Assembly (NCBI GenBank): GCA_964643255.1
Contig: CAZXSM010000073.1
Coordinates: 1-9,931, forward strand
DNA length: 9,931 nt
Direction: 5' to 3'
Source: JAAYRG01 sp964643255
Lineage (GTDB): Bacteria > Bacillota > Clostridia > Lachnospirales > Lachnospiraceae
Under the pieces are notes generated by a model. The model was not told the origin of the DNA. It did not search any database and saw only the letters and a program-made list of their open reading frames with translations. This document shows positions 1 through 6,439 of this stretch, piece by piece; within the stretch, counting starts at the first letter, position 1; the number at the start of each line of letters is the position of its first letter. A program made the position numbers and the translations under genes.

Positions 1-2
1 CT

Positions 3-284
3 GCTGACATTGCAATAATTAATTCCACTAAAGCCGGAGATATTGTCGTTACAGGGGACTATGGTGTCGCCTCTTTAACCCTTGCTAAAGAAGCTTACCC
101 AATTGATTTTAATGGCATGTACTATACTAATGAAAATATTGACATGCTTTTACTTAGTCGCCATATGTCAAAACAGGCAAAAAGGTCTGGAAAAAGAACT
201 AGTAGAATTAAAAAACGCTCAAATGAAATGGATCTTCAATTTGAACATGCCTTAATAGAACTTTGTAAAAAACTCCTAGACTAA
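3..284 (+). CDS. YaiI/YqxD (UPF0178, DUF188) family protein, C-terminal part
   Basis: This is a partial gene. The reading frame is open from the left edge of the window and ends at TAA (282-284), leaving the last 93 residues of a protein whose family is usually about 150 residues long. The visible part carries family hallmarks: GDIVVTGDYGVASL (residues 12-25 of the fragment), then the FNGMYYTNENID block (36-47), LLLSRHMSKQAKRSGKR (49-65), and a charged helix to the end. The family (COG1671) has a PIN-nuclease-like fold with conserved acidic residues, but no activity is established to my knowledge, so the product is best left as an uncharacterised conserved protein. The gene converges on the ABC importer operon, with only 7 bases between the two stop codons. 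Confidence 0.85.
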   Translation, partial: ADIAIINSTKAGDIVVTGDYGVASLTLAKEAYPIDFNGMYYTNENIDMLLLSRHMSKQAKRSGKRTSRIKKRSNEMDLQFEHALIELCKKLLD

Positions 285-291
285 GCTAAGT

Positions 292-1893
292 TTATATTAC
301 TGACTTCAAAAGTTTCTTGGTGTATTCATTTTGTGGATTATTAAATATCTCGTCTACTTTTGCACTTTCTACTATTTCTCCCCTATACATAACACAAACT
401 CTGTCGCAGATCTGATATATTACATTTAAATCATGGGATATAAATAAATATGACAAATTATATTGTCTTTTTAGTCTTTTTAATAAGTCAATTATCTGAT
501 GTTGTACTGTAACATCTAAAGCTGATACAGGCTCATCTAAGACAATAAACTCTGGATTAACTATAAGTGATGCTCCTATAGCAACTCTTTGCCTTTGTCC
601 ACCACTTAAGCTTGACAGGTAGTAATCCCCATACTTTTCATCTAAATCCACTTCCTTAAGTATTTGGGAAACTTTTTCTCTTCGCTCTGTTTTGTTTAGT
701 TTGGTTTGAAGTTTAAGAGGCTCCTCTAATATCCATCTGACTTTCTTTACAGGGTTTAAACTTGTATAAGGATCTTGAAAGACCATTTGAGGTTTAATAT
801 TTGGAAACATTATTTCTCCAGTATAATCTTCTACAATACCTAATATCGCTTTAGCCAAAGATGATTTACCACTCCCACTTTCACCTACAAGGCCAAGGGT
901 CTCACCCTTTTTAACATTTAAAGACACATCTTTTACTACATGACTCTTTCTTTCTTTTGCAAAAAATCCATTTCTTTCTTTGTAAAATACATTTACCTTT
1001 TGGATATCTAAAACCAAGTCTTCTTTTGCTGGCCTTAGATCATGCATAAATATATCATCTGTACTTTTTGTGTCGCCGCCTTGTCTACTTTCTAGTTTAA
1101 TAATTGGCATAGCCTTTAGTAAGTCTTTGGTATAATCCTCCTTGGGACTATAGAAAATATCCTCTATGTTCCCCTCTTCTACTATATTACCTTCTTCCAT
1201 AACTATTACCCTAGAACATATTTTTTTAACGACACTTAAATCATGGGATATTAATATTACAGAAATCCCATAACTATTATTTAATTCCTTTATTAATTCT
1301 AGAATTTTAGCTTGAGTTGTAACATCTAAAGCCGTAGTAGGCTCATCAGCAATTAAGAGCCTAGGTCTACATATCATTGCCATAGCTATCATAACTCTTT
1401 GCCTCATTCCACCTGATAATTCATGGGGATACTTTTTGTAAATTTCTTCACCTTTCTTTAAACCCGCTTCTCTTAAAGCATCTATAGTTTTTTCTTTTCT
1501 ACTTATATCATCAAGGTTTGGTTCATGAAAAATCAACATTTCTTCAACTTGATGGCCTACCGTCATAGAAGGGTTTAATGATGTCATAGGTTCTTGAAAA
1601 ATCATTGACATTTCCTTGCCTTTTAATTCACGTAAACTTTCATCATCTAAATCTAATAGGTCTATGTCATCAAAATATATTTCTCCTGAAGTAACTGCAT
1701 CTTTTGGTAATAGACCCATAATACTAAGAGCGGACATACTTTTTCCTGAACCCGATTCTCCTACTACCCCAAGTATCTCTCCCTGATTAAGATGAAAGGA
1801 TATATTATCTACTACATTTTGTAGATCTTTAGTGTCTTCATCAATAAAACCAATTGATAAGTTCTTAGCTTCTATCAAGTACTTGTTTTCCAA
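292..1893 (-). CDS. Fused dual-ATPase subunit of an oligopeptide/dipeptide-type ABC importer (DppD-DppF fusion)
   Basis: This cytoplasmic subunit powers import through the two permeases encoded just upstream. It has two complete ABC domains in one chain; numbering is from the ATG at 1920. Domain 1 has Walker A GESGSGKS at 54-61, Q-loop Q109, signature LSGGMRQR at 168-175, Walker B with DEP at 192-194, and H226. Domain 2 has Walker A at 346-353, Q382, LSGGQRQR at 438-445, DEP at 462-464, and H496. All catalytic residues are present. Single-chain dual ATPases are known in this family (YejF, GsiA). I prefer the TTG start at 1891-1893 (codon 10). An AAAGGGTG SD (1907-1900) lies 8 bases ahead of it, while the ATG at 1918-1920 has no SD and overlaps the permease gene by 14 bases. 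The TTG start gives 533 residues and a family-like beginning (MENKYLIEAKNL). Domain 2 is about 17 residues short just before its Q-loop. The substrate cannot be read from the sequence. Confidence 0.93.
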   Translation of the reverse strand: MENKYLIEAKNLSIGFIDEDTKDLQNVVDNISFHLNQGEILGVVGESGSGKSMSALSIMGLLPKDAVTSGEIYFDDIDLLDLDDESLRELKGKEMSMIFQEPMTSLNPSMTVGHQVEEMLIFHEPNLDDISRKEKTIDALREAGLKKGEEIYKKYPHELSGGMRQRVMIAMAMICRPRLLIADEPTTALDVTTQAKILELIKELNNSYGISVILISHDLSVVKKICSRVIVMEEGNIVEEGNIEDIFYSPKEDYTKDLLKAMPIIKLESRQGGDTKSTDDIFMHDLRPAKEDLVLDIQKVNVFYKERNGFFAKERKSHVVKDVSLNVKKGETLGLVGESGSGKSSLAKAILGIVEDYTGEIMFPNIKPQMVFQDPYTSLNPVKKVRWILEEPLKLQTKLNKTERREKVSQILKEVDLDEKYGDYYLSSLSGGQRQRVAIGASLIVNPEFIVLDEPVSALDVTVQHQIIDLLKRLKRQYNLSYLFISHDLNVIYQICDRVCVMYRGEIVESAKVDEIFNNPQNEYTKKLLKSVI

Positions 1894-1899
1894 TTTACA

Positions 1900-1907
1900 C
1901 ACCCTTT
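1900..1907 (-). promoter_or_regulatory. Ribosome binding site supporting a TTG start at 1893
   Basis: On the minus strand AAAGGGTG lies 8 bases before TTG (1893-1891). The first A of the site is the last base of the permease TGA stop (1909-1907). The upstream in-frame ATG at 1920-1918 is preceded by pyrimidine- and T-rich sequence with no purine-rich site. This arrangement suggests translational coupling of the permease and ATPase genes. Confidence 0.6.
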
Positions 1908-2695
1908 CAAATCGAATCATTCAACAAACTAAAGCCTAATATTGTGAGGATTATCATTATGCCTGGAAATATAACATACCATGGCGCTGTAAATATGTAT
2001 GGCTGTGCCTCTGACAGCATTCTTCCTAAACTTGCATCTGGTGGCTGTACACCAAGATTTAAATAACTTAAACTTGACTCTGCTAAAACAGCATTATTAA
2101 ATCCAATACTTAAAGAAGACATAAGTATTGGCTTAGTATTAGGCAATATATGAACAAACATTATTCTAAAATCATTAGCTCCCATTAGCCTAGCATTCTT
2201 TACAAAATCTTTTTCCTTTATAGTAATAAACTCACTTCTAATAACCCTAGCATAACTAGGTATAAACAATATTCCTAAAGCGATAATTATATTGTATGTC
2301 CCTGGTCCAACTATACTAACAATAATAAGAGCTAGTAAAATACTTGGAAATGATGCTAAACCATCATTGATTCTCATTAATATTTCATCTAGCAAACCAC
2401 CATAATATCCAGTTATAGCTCCTATGATAGTTCCAATACCTCCACCGATTAATACTGTGAATAATGCAACAAAAAAGGTAGTTTTAGAACCTACCATTAC
2501 TCTGCTTAAAATATCTCTTCCAAAATTGTCAGTTCCAAACAAATGAAGGGAACTTGGTGGGGCATTTTTTAATTGTGTGTTCATTTCATTAGGATCATAG
2601 GGTGTACGTATTGCTCCCAATATTACAAAAATAACCACAAAACATACAATACTAAGTCCTAAAATGAAAGTAATATTTCTTTTCCTTGTCTTCAC
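1907..2695 (-). CDS. DppC-like permease subunit of peptide-type ABC importer
   Basis: This integral membrane subunit pairs with the DppB-like permease to form the channel. The 262 residues include a first membrane helix at about 8-29. The DppC-type block FGTDNFGRDILSR (53-65) follows, as does a core of about five further helices (near 75-100, 115-135, 136-153, 192-210 and 240-258). The EAA loop contacting the ATPase is at about 167-189, with ARLMGANDFRIMFVHILPN. The start is GTG (2695-2693), preceded by AAGGAGT (2708-2702) at 6 bases. The gene begins 25 bases after the stop of the upstream permease and its stop overlaps the ribosome site of the ATPase gene, so the three are cotranscribed. The C-terminus ends at LLNDSI. 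Many family members run about ten residues further with an RDxLDP-like tail, so the end is slightly short, but all helices are there. Confidence 0.92.
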   Translation of the reverse strand: MKTRKRNITFILGLSIVCFVVIFVILGAIRTPYDPNEMNTQLKNAPPSSLHLFGTDNFGRDILSRVMVGSKTTFFVALFTVLIGGGIGTIIGAITGYYGGLLDEILMRINDGLASFPSILLALIIVSIVGPGTYNIIIALGILFIPSYARVIRSEFITIKEKDFVKNARLMGANDFRIMFVHILPNTKPILMSSLSIGFNNAVLAESSLSYLNLGVQPPDASLGRMLSEAQPYIFTAPWYVIFPGIMIILTILGFSLLNDSI

Positions 2696-2720
2696 GTAAG
2701 TACTCCTTATATTAATCTAC

Positions 2721-3671
2721 TTAGCTTATCCTTATTCTTGGATCAAGATATTGATATAAAATATCTACAATAAAGTTAAGTAGTACAATAATAGAAACGA
2801 TATATAAAACCACAGCTTGAACTATAGCATAGTCACGATTAGATATAGACATAACTAAAAGTCTACCAAGCCCTGGTATCCCGAACACTTGCTCAATAAT
2901 AATGCTATTAGCCAAAACATCAGCCATTACCATGGCTATAAAAGTAATTACTGGTATTAATGCATTTTTAAGTACATGTTTATACAATATATTCTTTCTA
3001 CTAAGCCCCTTGCTTTTTGCTGTTCTAACATAATCTTTACTTAATTCCCTAAGTATTGAACTTCTAAGGAATTTCACAACCATAGCTATCTTTGGTAATG
3101 CTATAGCCAGTGCAGGAAAAATCATAAATTTAATGAATTCAAAAAAATCTTCATCAGGATAATAAAATCTCCCTGGTGTGAACAATCTAAATACAAAACC
3201 AAAAACTAGTGTAATTATAATTCCTAAGAAAAATGGGGGAATAGCCATAGTTATTTGATTTGCTAAATATATAAGTCTATCTACCCATCCATTTACATGT
3301 TTTGAAACCAAGACACCTATAGGTATAGACACCACTATAATAATAATTATAGACAATACAGTTAACCACATAGTAATTGGTAAACGATCATTTAGTAAAG
3401 AACTAACCTTTATATGATATTGGCTTGAAATTCCAAAGTCACCTTTAACAGCATTAGCTAACCATTTAAAATATCTTACAAATACATTTTCATTTAAACC
3501 TAATTCTTCTCGTCTCTGCTCAATGGCTTCTTCAGTAGCGCTTGTACCAAGAGAGACCAAAACACTGTCACCTGGTATTATTTGAAATGCTAAAAATGTA
3601 ATTATAGACACTAGCATTAAAGTAATCAGTAAAGATGCTAATTTCTTTGTTATATATTTGATAAATCTCAA
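2721..3671 (-). CDS. DppB-like permease subunit of peptide-type ABC importer
   Basis: This is the other channel-forming membrane subunit. The 316 residues are usual for the family. The first helix is at about 11-32, followed by the extracytoplasmic segment with FQIIPGDS and the RREELGLNENVFVRYFKWL stretch (58-76 region), then helices near 102-124, 138-165, 186-204, 240-262 and 288-310. The EAA loop lies at about 217-240 (RTAKSKGLSRKNILYKHVL), and the hallmark VFGIPGLGRLL is at 272-282. The protein ends in LDPR plus five residues, as expected. The assigned start is TTG (3671-3669). AAGGAG (3677-3672) abuts it with no spacer, which is atypical. No ATG or GTG lies nearby in frame, and an in-frame stop lies upstream, so the exact start is uncertain. 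Downstream comes the DppC-like gene, 25 bases away. Confidence 0.92.
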   Translation of the reverse strand: MRFIKYITKKLASLLITLMLVSIITFLAFQIIPGDSVLVSLGTSATEEAIEQRREELGLNENVFVRYFKWLANAVKGDFGISSQYHIKVSSLLNDRLPITMWLTVLSIIIIIVVSIPIGVLVSKHVNGWVDRLIYLANQITMAIPPFFLGIIITLVFGFVFRLFTPGRFYYPDEDFFEFIKFMIFPALAIALPKIAMVVKFLRSSILRELSKDYVRTAKSKGLSRKNILYKHVLKNALIPVITFIAMVMADVLANSIIIEQVFGIPGLGRLLVMSISNRDYAIVQAVVLYIVSIIVLLNFIVDILYQYLDPRIRIS

Positions 3672-3677
3672 CTCCTT

Positions 3678-3702
3678 AAAAAGGTATAGTAACTATACCT
3701 TT
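3678..3702 (-). terminator. Stem-loop with T-run between binding-protein and permease genes (attenuating terminator)
   Basis: A perfect 10-bp inverted repeat (3680-3689 with 3693-3702) has a 3-base loop. On the minus strand the right arm runs straight into a five-T run (its last three bases plus two more), immediately before the AAGGAG of the permease gene. This is a plausible partial intrinsic terminator that would lower permease and ATPase expression relative to the binding protein. The stem is A/T-rich and the T-run short, so read-through is expected. It could instead act by restricting access to the adjacent ribosome site. Confidence 0.5.
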
Positions 3703-3715
3703 AAATTGTAATAAC

Positions 3716-3747
3716 ATGTTGGGCAGACATATATGCCTGCCCAACAT
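3716..3747 (-). other. Strong stem-loop 13 bases after the binding-protein stop codon (RNA-stabilising hairpin)
   Basis: The arms 3716-3726 and 3737-3747 are perfect 11-bp inverted repeats containing TTGGGCAG/CTGCCCAA. On the minus-strand RNA the stem can extend by a G-U, a C-G and an A-U pair to a four-base loop. No T-run follows on the minus strand (ATGTTATTAC instead), so it is a poor terminator by itself. Hairpins at the 3' end of binding-protein genes in importer operons commonly protect the upstream mRNA from 3' exonucleases. That role is inferred here. Confidence 0.55.
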
Positions 3748-3760
3748 AAATATAATTATA

Positions 3761-5308
3761 TCACTCTTTATAATATACCTTAGACATATCTACAACATAT
3801 ACTGGATAAAAAGTATAGCCTCCAACATCTTTATTTATTGCAACAAGGTTGGCTGGATCCTGAATATATATTGAAGCTGCATCTTTAGCTAAAATTTCTT
3901 GTAGTTCTTTATAATATACTACCTTTTCTTCATCATCGGTAGTACGAATTGCTTGATCAAATATTACATCAAATTCTTGATTACTATAGTTAACAAAGTT
4001 GTCACTGGCTTGTGAGTGATATCTTTCTAAAACATTTCTCGGTGCCAATTTAGCATCTAAACCAATTACTGTTGATTCATAATTTCTACCTGCGTAAACA
4101 TCGCTTAACCACGTAGCCCATTCCACTTGTGTTATGGATACGTCTAAGCCTATTTGCTTTAATTGTTCTACGATTACCTGGGCAGTATCAATATGGTACT
4201 GGTAATTACTCGGTACAGTTATTGAAAATGAAAATCCATTTGGATATCCCGCTTCAGCTAATAGATCTTTAGCCTTATCAGGGTTATATTCATATAAGTC
4301 TTTTACATCTTCATTATAGTATTTTGAAAAACCTGGGAACATATTGGTTCCAATAATTTCTCCCTTACCACTTGCAACCATATCTAGTAAACCATATCTA
4401 TCTATTCCGTAATATATAGCTTGTCTTACTTTTAAGTCGTTAAAAGGAGCTACATCATTATTTAAAAATAACGCTTGAACGAGATTCATATTCCCTTCTT
4501 CAATATTAAAATCATTTTTTAATTGTTCTGCCTGATTAGAAGTTAAATAAGCTAAAATATCTATAGATCCTGAAAGTAAATCTATTATTACTGAATCAGG
4601 ATTTGTTATAACTTTGAAAACGACCTCGTCTAAATAAGGGACTCCATCTAAATAATAATCTTCACTTTTAACTACTTTTAAACTTTCCATAGGTGTATAT
4701 GAATCAAATTTAAATGGCCCTGTTCCTATAGGCTTAGTGGCTGCATCCTCATAACCTTCTGGAATAATTCCTATAGTTAAATATCCTATTAGCTCAGTAT
4801 CTGTTTCCTTAAGTATGATTTCAATTGTTTCATCATCTATCTTGTTAACTTCTGAAATATTAGATAAAACTGGCTCCGTTTCTTCATTTAGGGATATATA
4901 TCTATCAAGAGAAAACATAAGATCTTCTACGGTAACTTCATCTCCGTTATGAAACTTTACACCTGGACGTAAATAAAAGGTGTAAACTTTTCCATCTTCT
5001 GATATATCATAATCCCTAGCTACTGCTGGAATTAAATCTCCAGACTCATCTGGTTTAACCAATCCTTCAAAAATATTAAATAGCACTTCTTTAGTTCCTG
5101 CCGCAACTGCTTTGTGTGGGTCAAGACTGTCTAAATCCTGTGTAATACCAACTACTATGCTGCCACCATAGGTTGGCACATCATTACCTTCATCTGCTGC
5201 AGGAGTATGTTCAGTTTCTAAGTTGTCCTTGTCGCCACTACATCCGTAGAGTGCAACAGATAGAATTAGTATTAAAATTACAAATAGTATTTTTTCTTTG
5301 AATTTCAT
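3761..5308 (-). CDS. Lipoprotein solute-binding protein, family 5 (peptide/nickel-type ABC importer)
   Basis: This extracytoplasmic receptor captures the solute and delivers it to the permease pair. The 515 residues begin with a lipoprotein signal peptide: basic MKFKEK, a hydrophobic stretch 7-20, and lipobox L-Y-G-C with the lipid-modified cysteine at 23. An acidic linker (about 25-45) follows, then the family 5 binding domain. The characteristic early segment runs from DLDSLDPHKA (58-67) through NIFEGLVKP (78-86) to LRPGVKFHNGDEVT (113-126). The start is ATG (5308-5306) with a strong AAAGGAGG seven bases ahead. It is the first gene of the importer operon. Family 5 covers peptide, nickel, sugar-oligomer and other ligands. 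Nothing visible decides which, so a peptide-type substrate is only the family default. Confidence 0.93.
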   Translation of the reverse strand: MKFKEKILFVILILILSVALYGCSGDKDNLETEHTPAADEGNDVPTYGGSIVVGITQDLDSLDPHKAVAAGTKEVLFNIFEGLVKPDESGDLIPAVARDYDISEDGKVYTFYLRPGVKFHNGDEVTVEDLMFSLDRYISLNEETEPVLSNISEVNKIDDETIEIILKETDTELIGYLTIGIIPEGYEDAATKPIGTGPFKFDSYTPMESLKVVKSEDYYLDGVPYLDEVVFKVITNPDSVIIDLLSGSIDILAYLTSNQAEQLKNDFNIEEGNMNLVQALFLNNDVAPFNDLKVRQAIYYGIDRYGLLDMVASGKGEIIGTNMFPGFSKYYNEDVKDLYEYNPDKAKDLLAEAGYPNGFSFSITVPSNYQYHIDTAQVIVEQLKQIGLDVSITQVEWATWLSDVYAGRNYESTVIGLDAKLAPRNVLERYHSQASDNFVNYSNQEFDVIFDQAIRTTDDEEKVVYYKELQEILAKDAASIYIQDPANLVAINKDVGGYTFYPVYVVDMSKVYYKE

Positions 5309-5337
5309 AGAACTTCCTCCTTTATATTTTATTACTT

Positions 5338-5366
5338 ATACTATAATGAATTTAATATAAAATCAA
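5338..5366 (-). promoter_or_regulatory. Candidate promoter of the ABC importer operon
   Basis: On the minus strand TTGATT (5366-5361) is followed 17 bases later by TAGTAT (5343-5338), which overlaps a better-looking TATAGT at 15-base spacing. The region is almost pure A/T, so several weak alternatives exist and the exact hexamers are not certain. Position is right: it lies just upstream of the ribosome site for the binding-protein gene, within the 203-base divergent gap. Confidence 0.3.
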
Positions 5367-5420
5367 TATTTAATTATAATCAGGAATAATATATAATCTA
5401 TATCTTTATTTTATCCTTTT

Positions 5421-5449
5421 TTAACAAAGTATTTCTTTTATTATATACT
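5421..5449 (+). promoter_or_regulatory. Promoter of the divergent membrane-protein gene
   Basis: TTAACA (5421-5426) and TATACT (5444-5449) are each one base from the sigma-A consensus, with an ideal 17-base spacer. The predicted transcript starts near 5456, about 55 bases before the TTG start at 5512. An 8-base palindrome TCATATGA (5451-5458) sits over the predicted start point and could be an operator, though such a short A/T palindrome may be chance. Confidence 0.6.
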
Positions 5450-5499
5450 TTCATATGATAAACTCTCTCATATAGTACATTTATATTTAAAAAACTAGT

Positions 5500-5505
5500 G
5501 AGGTG
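5500..5505 (+). promoter_or_regulatory. Ribosome binding site that decides a TTG start
   Basis: GAGGTG lies six bases before TTG (5512-5514). The GTG inside this site (5503-5505) is in frame and could be mistaken for a start, but it has no ribosome site of its own. The TTG is therefore the better start. Confidence 0.75.
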
Positions 5506-5511
5506 CTTAAA

Positions 5512-6324
5512 TTGAATAATAATAAAAAAGGGAAAAAAACCCTTGCTGATGATGCTGCAATTTATCAAAACCGCGGCCATAAATCAGAAAAAGATAAAAT
5601 CTCAGAAATGACAAGAAAAGAAAGGATCTCTTATATTTTCCAATACTATGGAGTAAAGGTTTTAATAGCTATTTTAGCTATTGCAGGACTCATCTACTTT
5701 ATTTATTCTGTTACAAAACCGAAGATAGAAACTGTTTTATCAGTTGCATTAATAAATACCTATATTGAAGAAGAAACTAAGGTTAATTTGGAAGACGACC
5801 TAAGTAAACACCTAAATATTGGTGACATGGAAGAAGTTTATGTAGATAGTAGCTATTCTATAGATCCAGATAGCTATAATACTGATGATAACATTTCTGA
5901 ACCTTCCACGGATATTGACCAAACAAGTGAGATTGAATCTGAAGAGATTGAATCTGAAGAAATTCAGCCTGTAGATAATACTGCTACTGTAGCTAGCCAA
6001 GTTAGGCTTTCCACTTATATTGCTGCAGGAGAAATAGATATTATAATAACTACAGAAGAGCTTTTTGATAACTATGTTAATTCTGAATTCTTTGATAATT
6101 TAGAAGATCTCTTACCTACTGATGTTTTTGGAAACCTTTCAGACAAATTATATTTTGCAACTATTGATGAAGTAGGTGAAAGCAAACCTTACGGTATTTA
6201 TCTAGATGACCTTCCGTTTTTTCAAGATTATCCTTCAGATGAGCCTAGGATACTAGGTATTGTCGTTAACTCTTCCTATAAGAACAATTGCGTATCTGCT
6301 TTGCGTTATTTGTTTGATAATTAA
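5512..6324 (+). CDS. Single-pass membrane protein with acidic extracytoplasmic domain, function unknown
   Basis: Starting at the TTG, the protein has 270 residues. A lysine-rich, cytoplasmic N-terminal part (1-47, including MTRKERISYIFQYYGVKV at 33-50) leads into one membrane helix at about 49-67. The roughly 200 residues beyond it should lie outside the cell. From 113 to 155 there is a very acidic, low-complexity stretch with a tandem IESEE repeat. The C-terminal half (IAAGEIDIIITTEELFDNY at 170-188, FFDNLEDLLP at 193-202, and ILGIVVNSSYKNNCVSALRYLF near the end) reads to me like a reduced relative of extracellular solute-binding folds. Comparable short membrane-anchored proteins occur in Clostridia. 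That likeness is from memory and is not a functional assignment. The gene is divergent from the ABC importer operon and may or may not be related to it. No signal-peptidase site is seen, so it is an anchored protein. Confidence 0.75.
   Translation: MNNNKKGKKTLADDAAIYQNRGHKSEKDKISEMTRKERISYIFQYYGVKVLIAILAIAGLIYFIYSVTKPKIETVLSVALINTYIEEETKVNLEDDLSKHLNIGDMEEVYVDSSYSIDPDSYNTDDNISEPSTDIDQTSEIESEEIESEEIQPVDNTATVASQVRLSTYIAAGEIDIIITTEELFDNYVNSEFFDNLEDLLPTDVFGNLSDKLYFATIDEVGESKPYGIYLDDLPFFQDYPSDEPRILGIVVNSSYKNNCVSALRYLFDN
5929..5958 (+). repeat. Two-copy 15-base tandem repeat inside the membrane-protein gene
   Basis: GAGATTGAATCTGAA occurs twice in direct succession (5929-5943 and 5944-5958), followed by a degenerate third start GAAATTCAG. 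It encodes a repeated E-I-E-S-E unit in the acidic linker. The copies are identical at DNA level, which points to recent duplication by slippage, and the length (multiple of three) keeps the frame. Confidence 0.85.
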
Positions 6325-6377
6325 TACCTGTAACTTATATCTCAAAAGATAATTACACATCTTATTATTAAAAAAAT

Positions 6378-6426
6378 AAAAGAGGGCATAAATAATACAA
6401 TTCTTGTCTTATTTATCCCCCCTTTT
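6378..6426 (-). terminator. Terminator between the convergent membrane-protein gene and asd
   Basis: The arms 6378-6395 and 6409-6426 can pair over 18 positions with two imperfections, around a 13-base loop. On the minus strand one imperfection becomes a G-U pair and the stem is followed by a seven-T run (6376-6370) after one A. This makes a good intrinsic terminator for asd, whose stop codon is at 6440. On the plus strand the stem is followed by a T-rich stretch (TTTTGCTAATAATATTTTT), so it may also stop the transcript of the gene ending at 6324. Confidence 0.8.
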
Positions 6427-6439
6427 GCTAATAATATTT

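Noticed and set aside
5398..5580. Short minus-strand reading frame of 60 codons in the divergent gap
   Set aside because: It overlaps the promoter and start of the plus-strand gene, is low complexity (F, I, K, N), and has no similarity I recognise.
5812..6000. Minus-strand reading frame opposite the acidic insert
   Set aside because: Its repeated RFNLF pattern is simply the reverse complement of the acidic repeat in the real gene.
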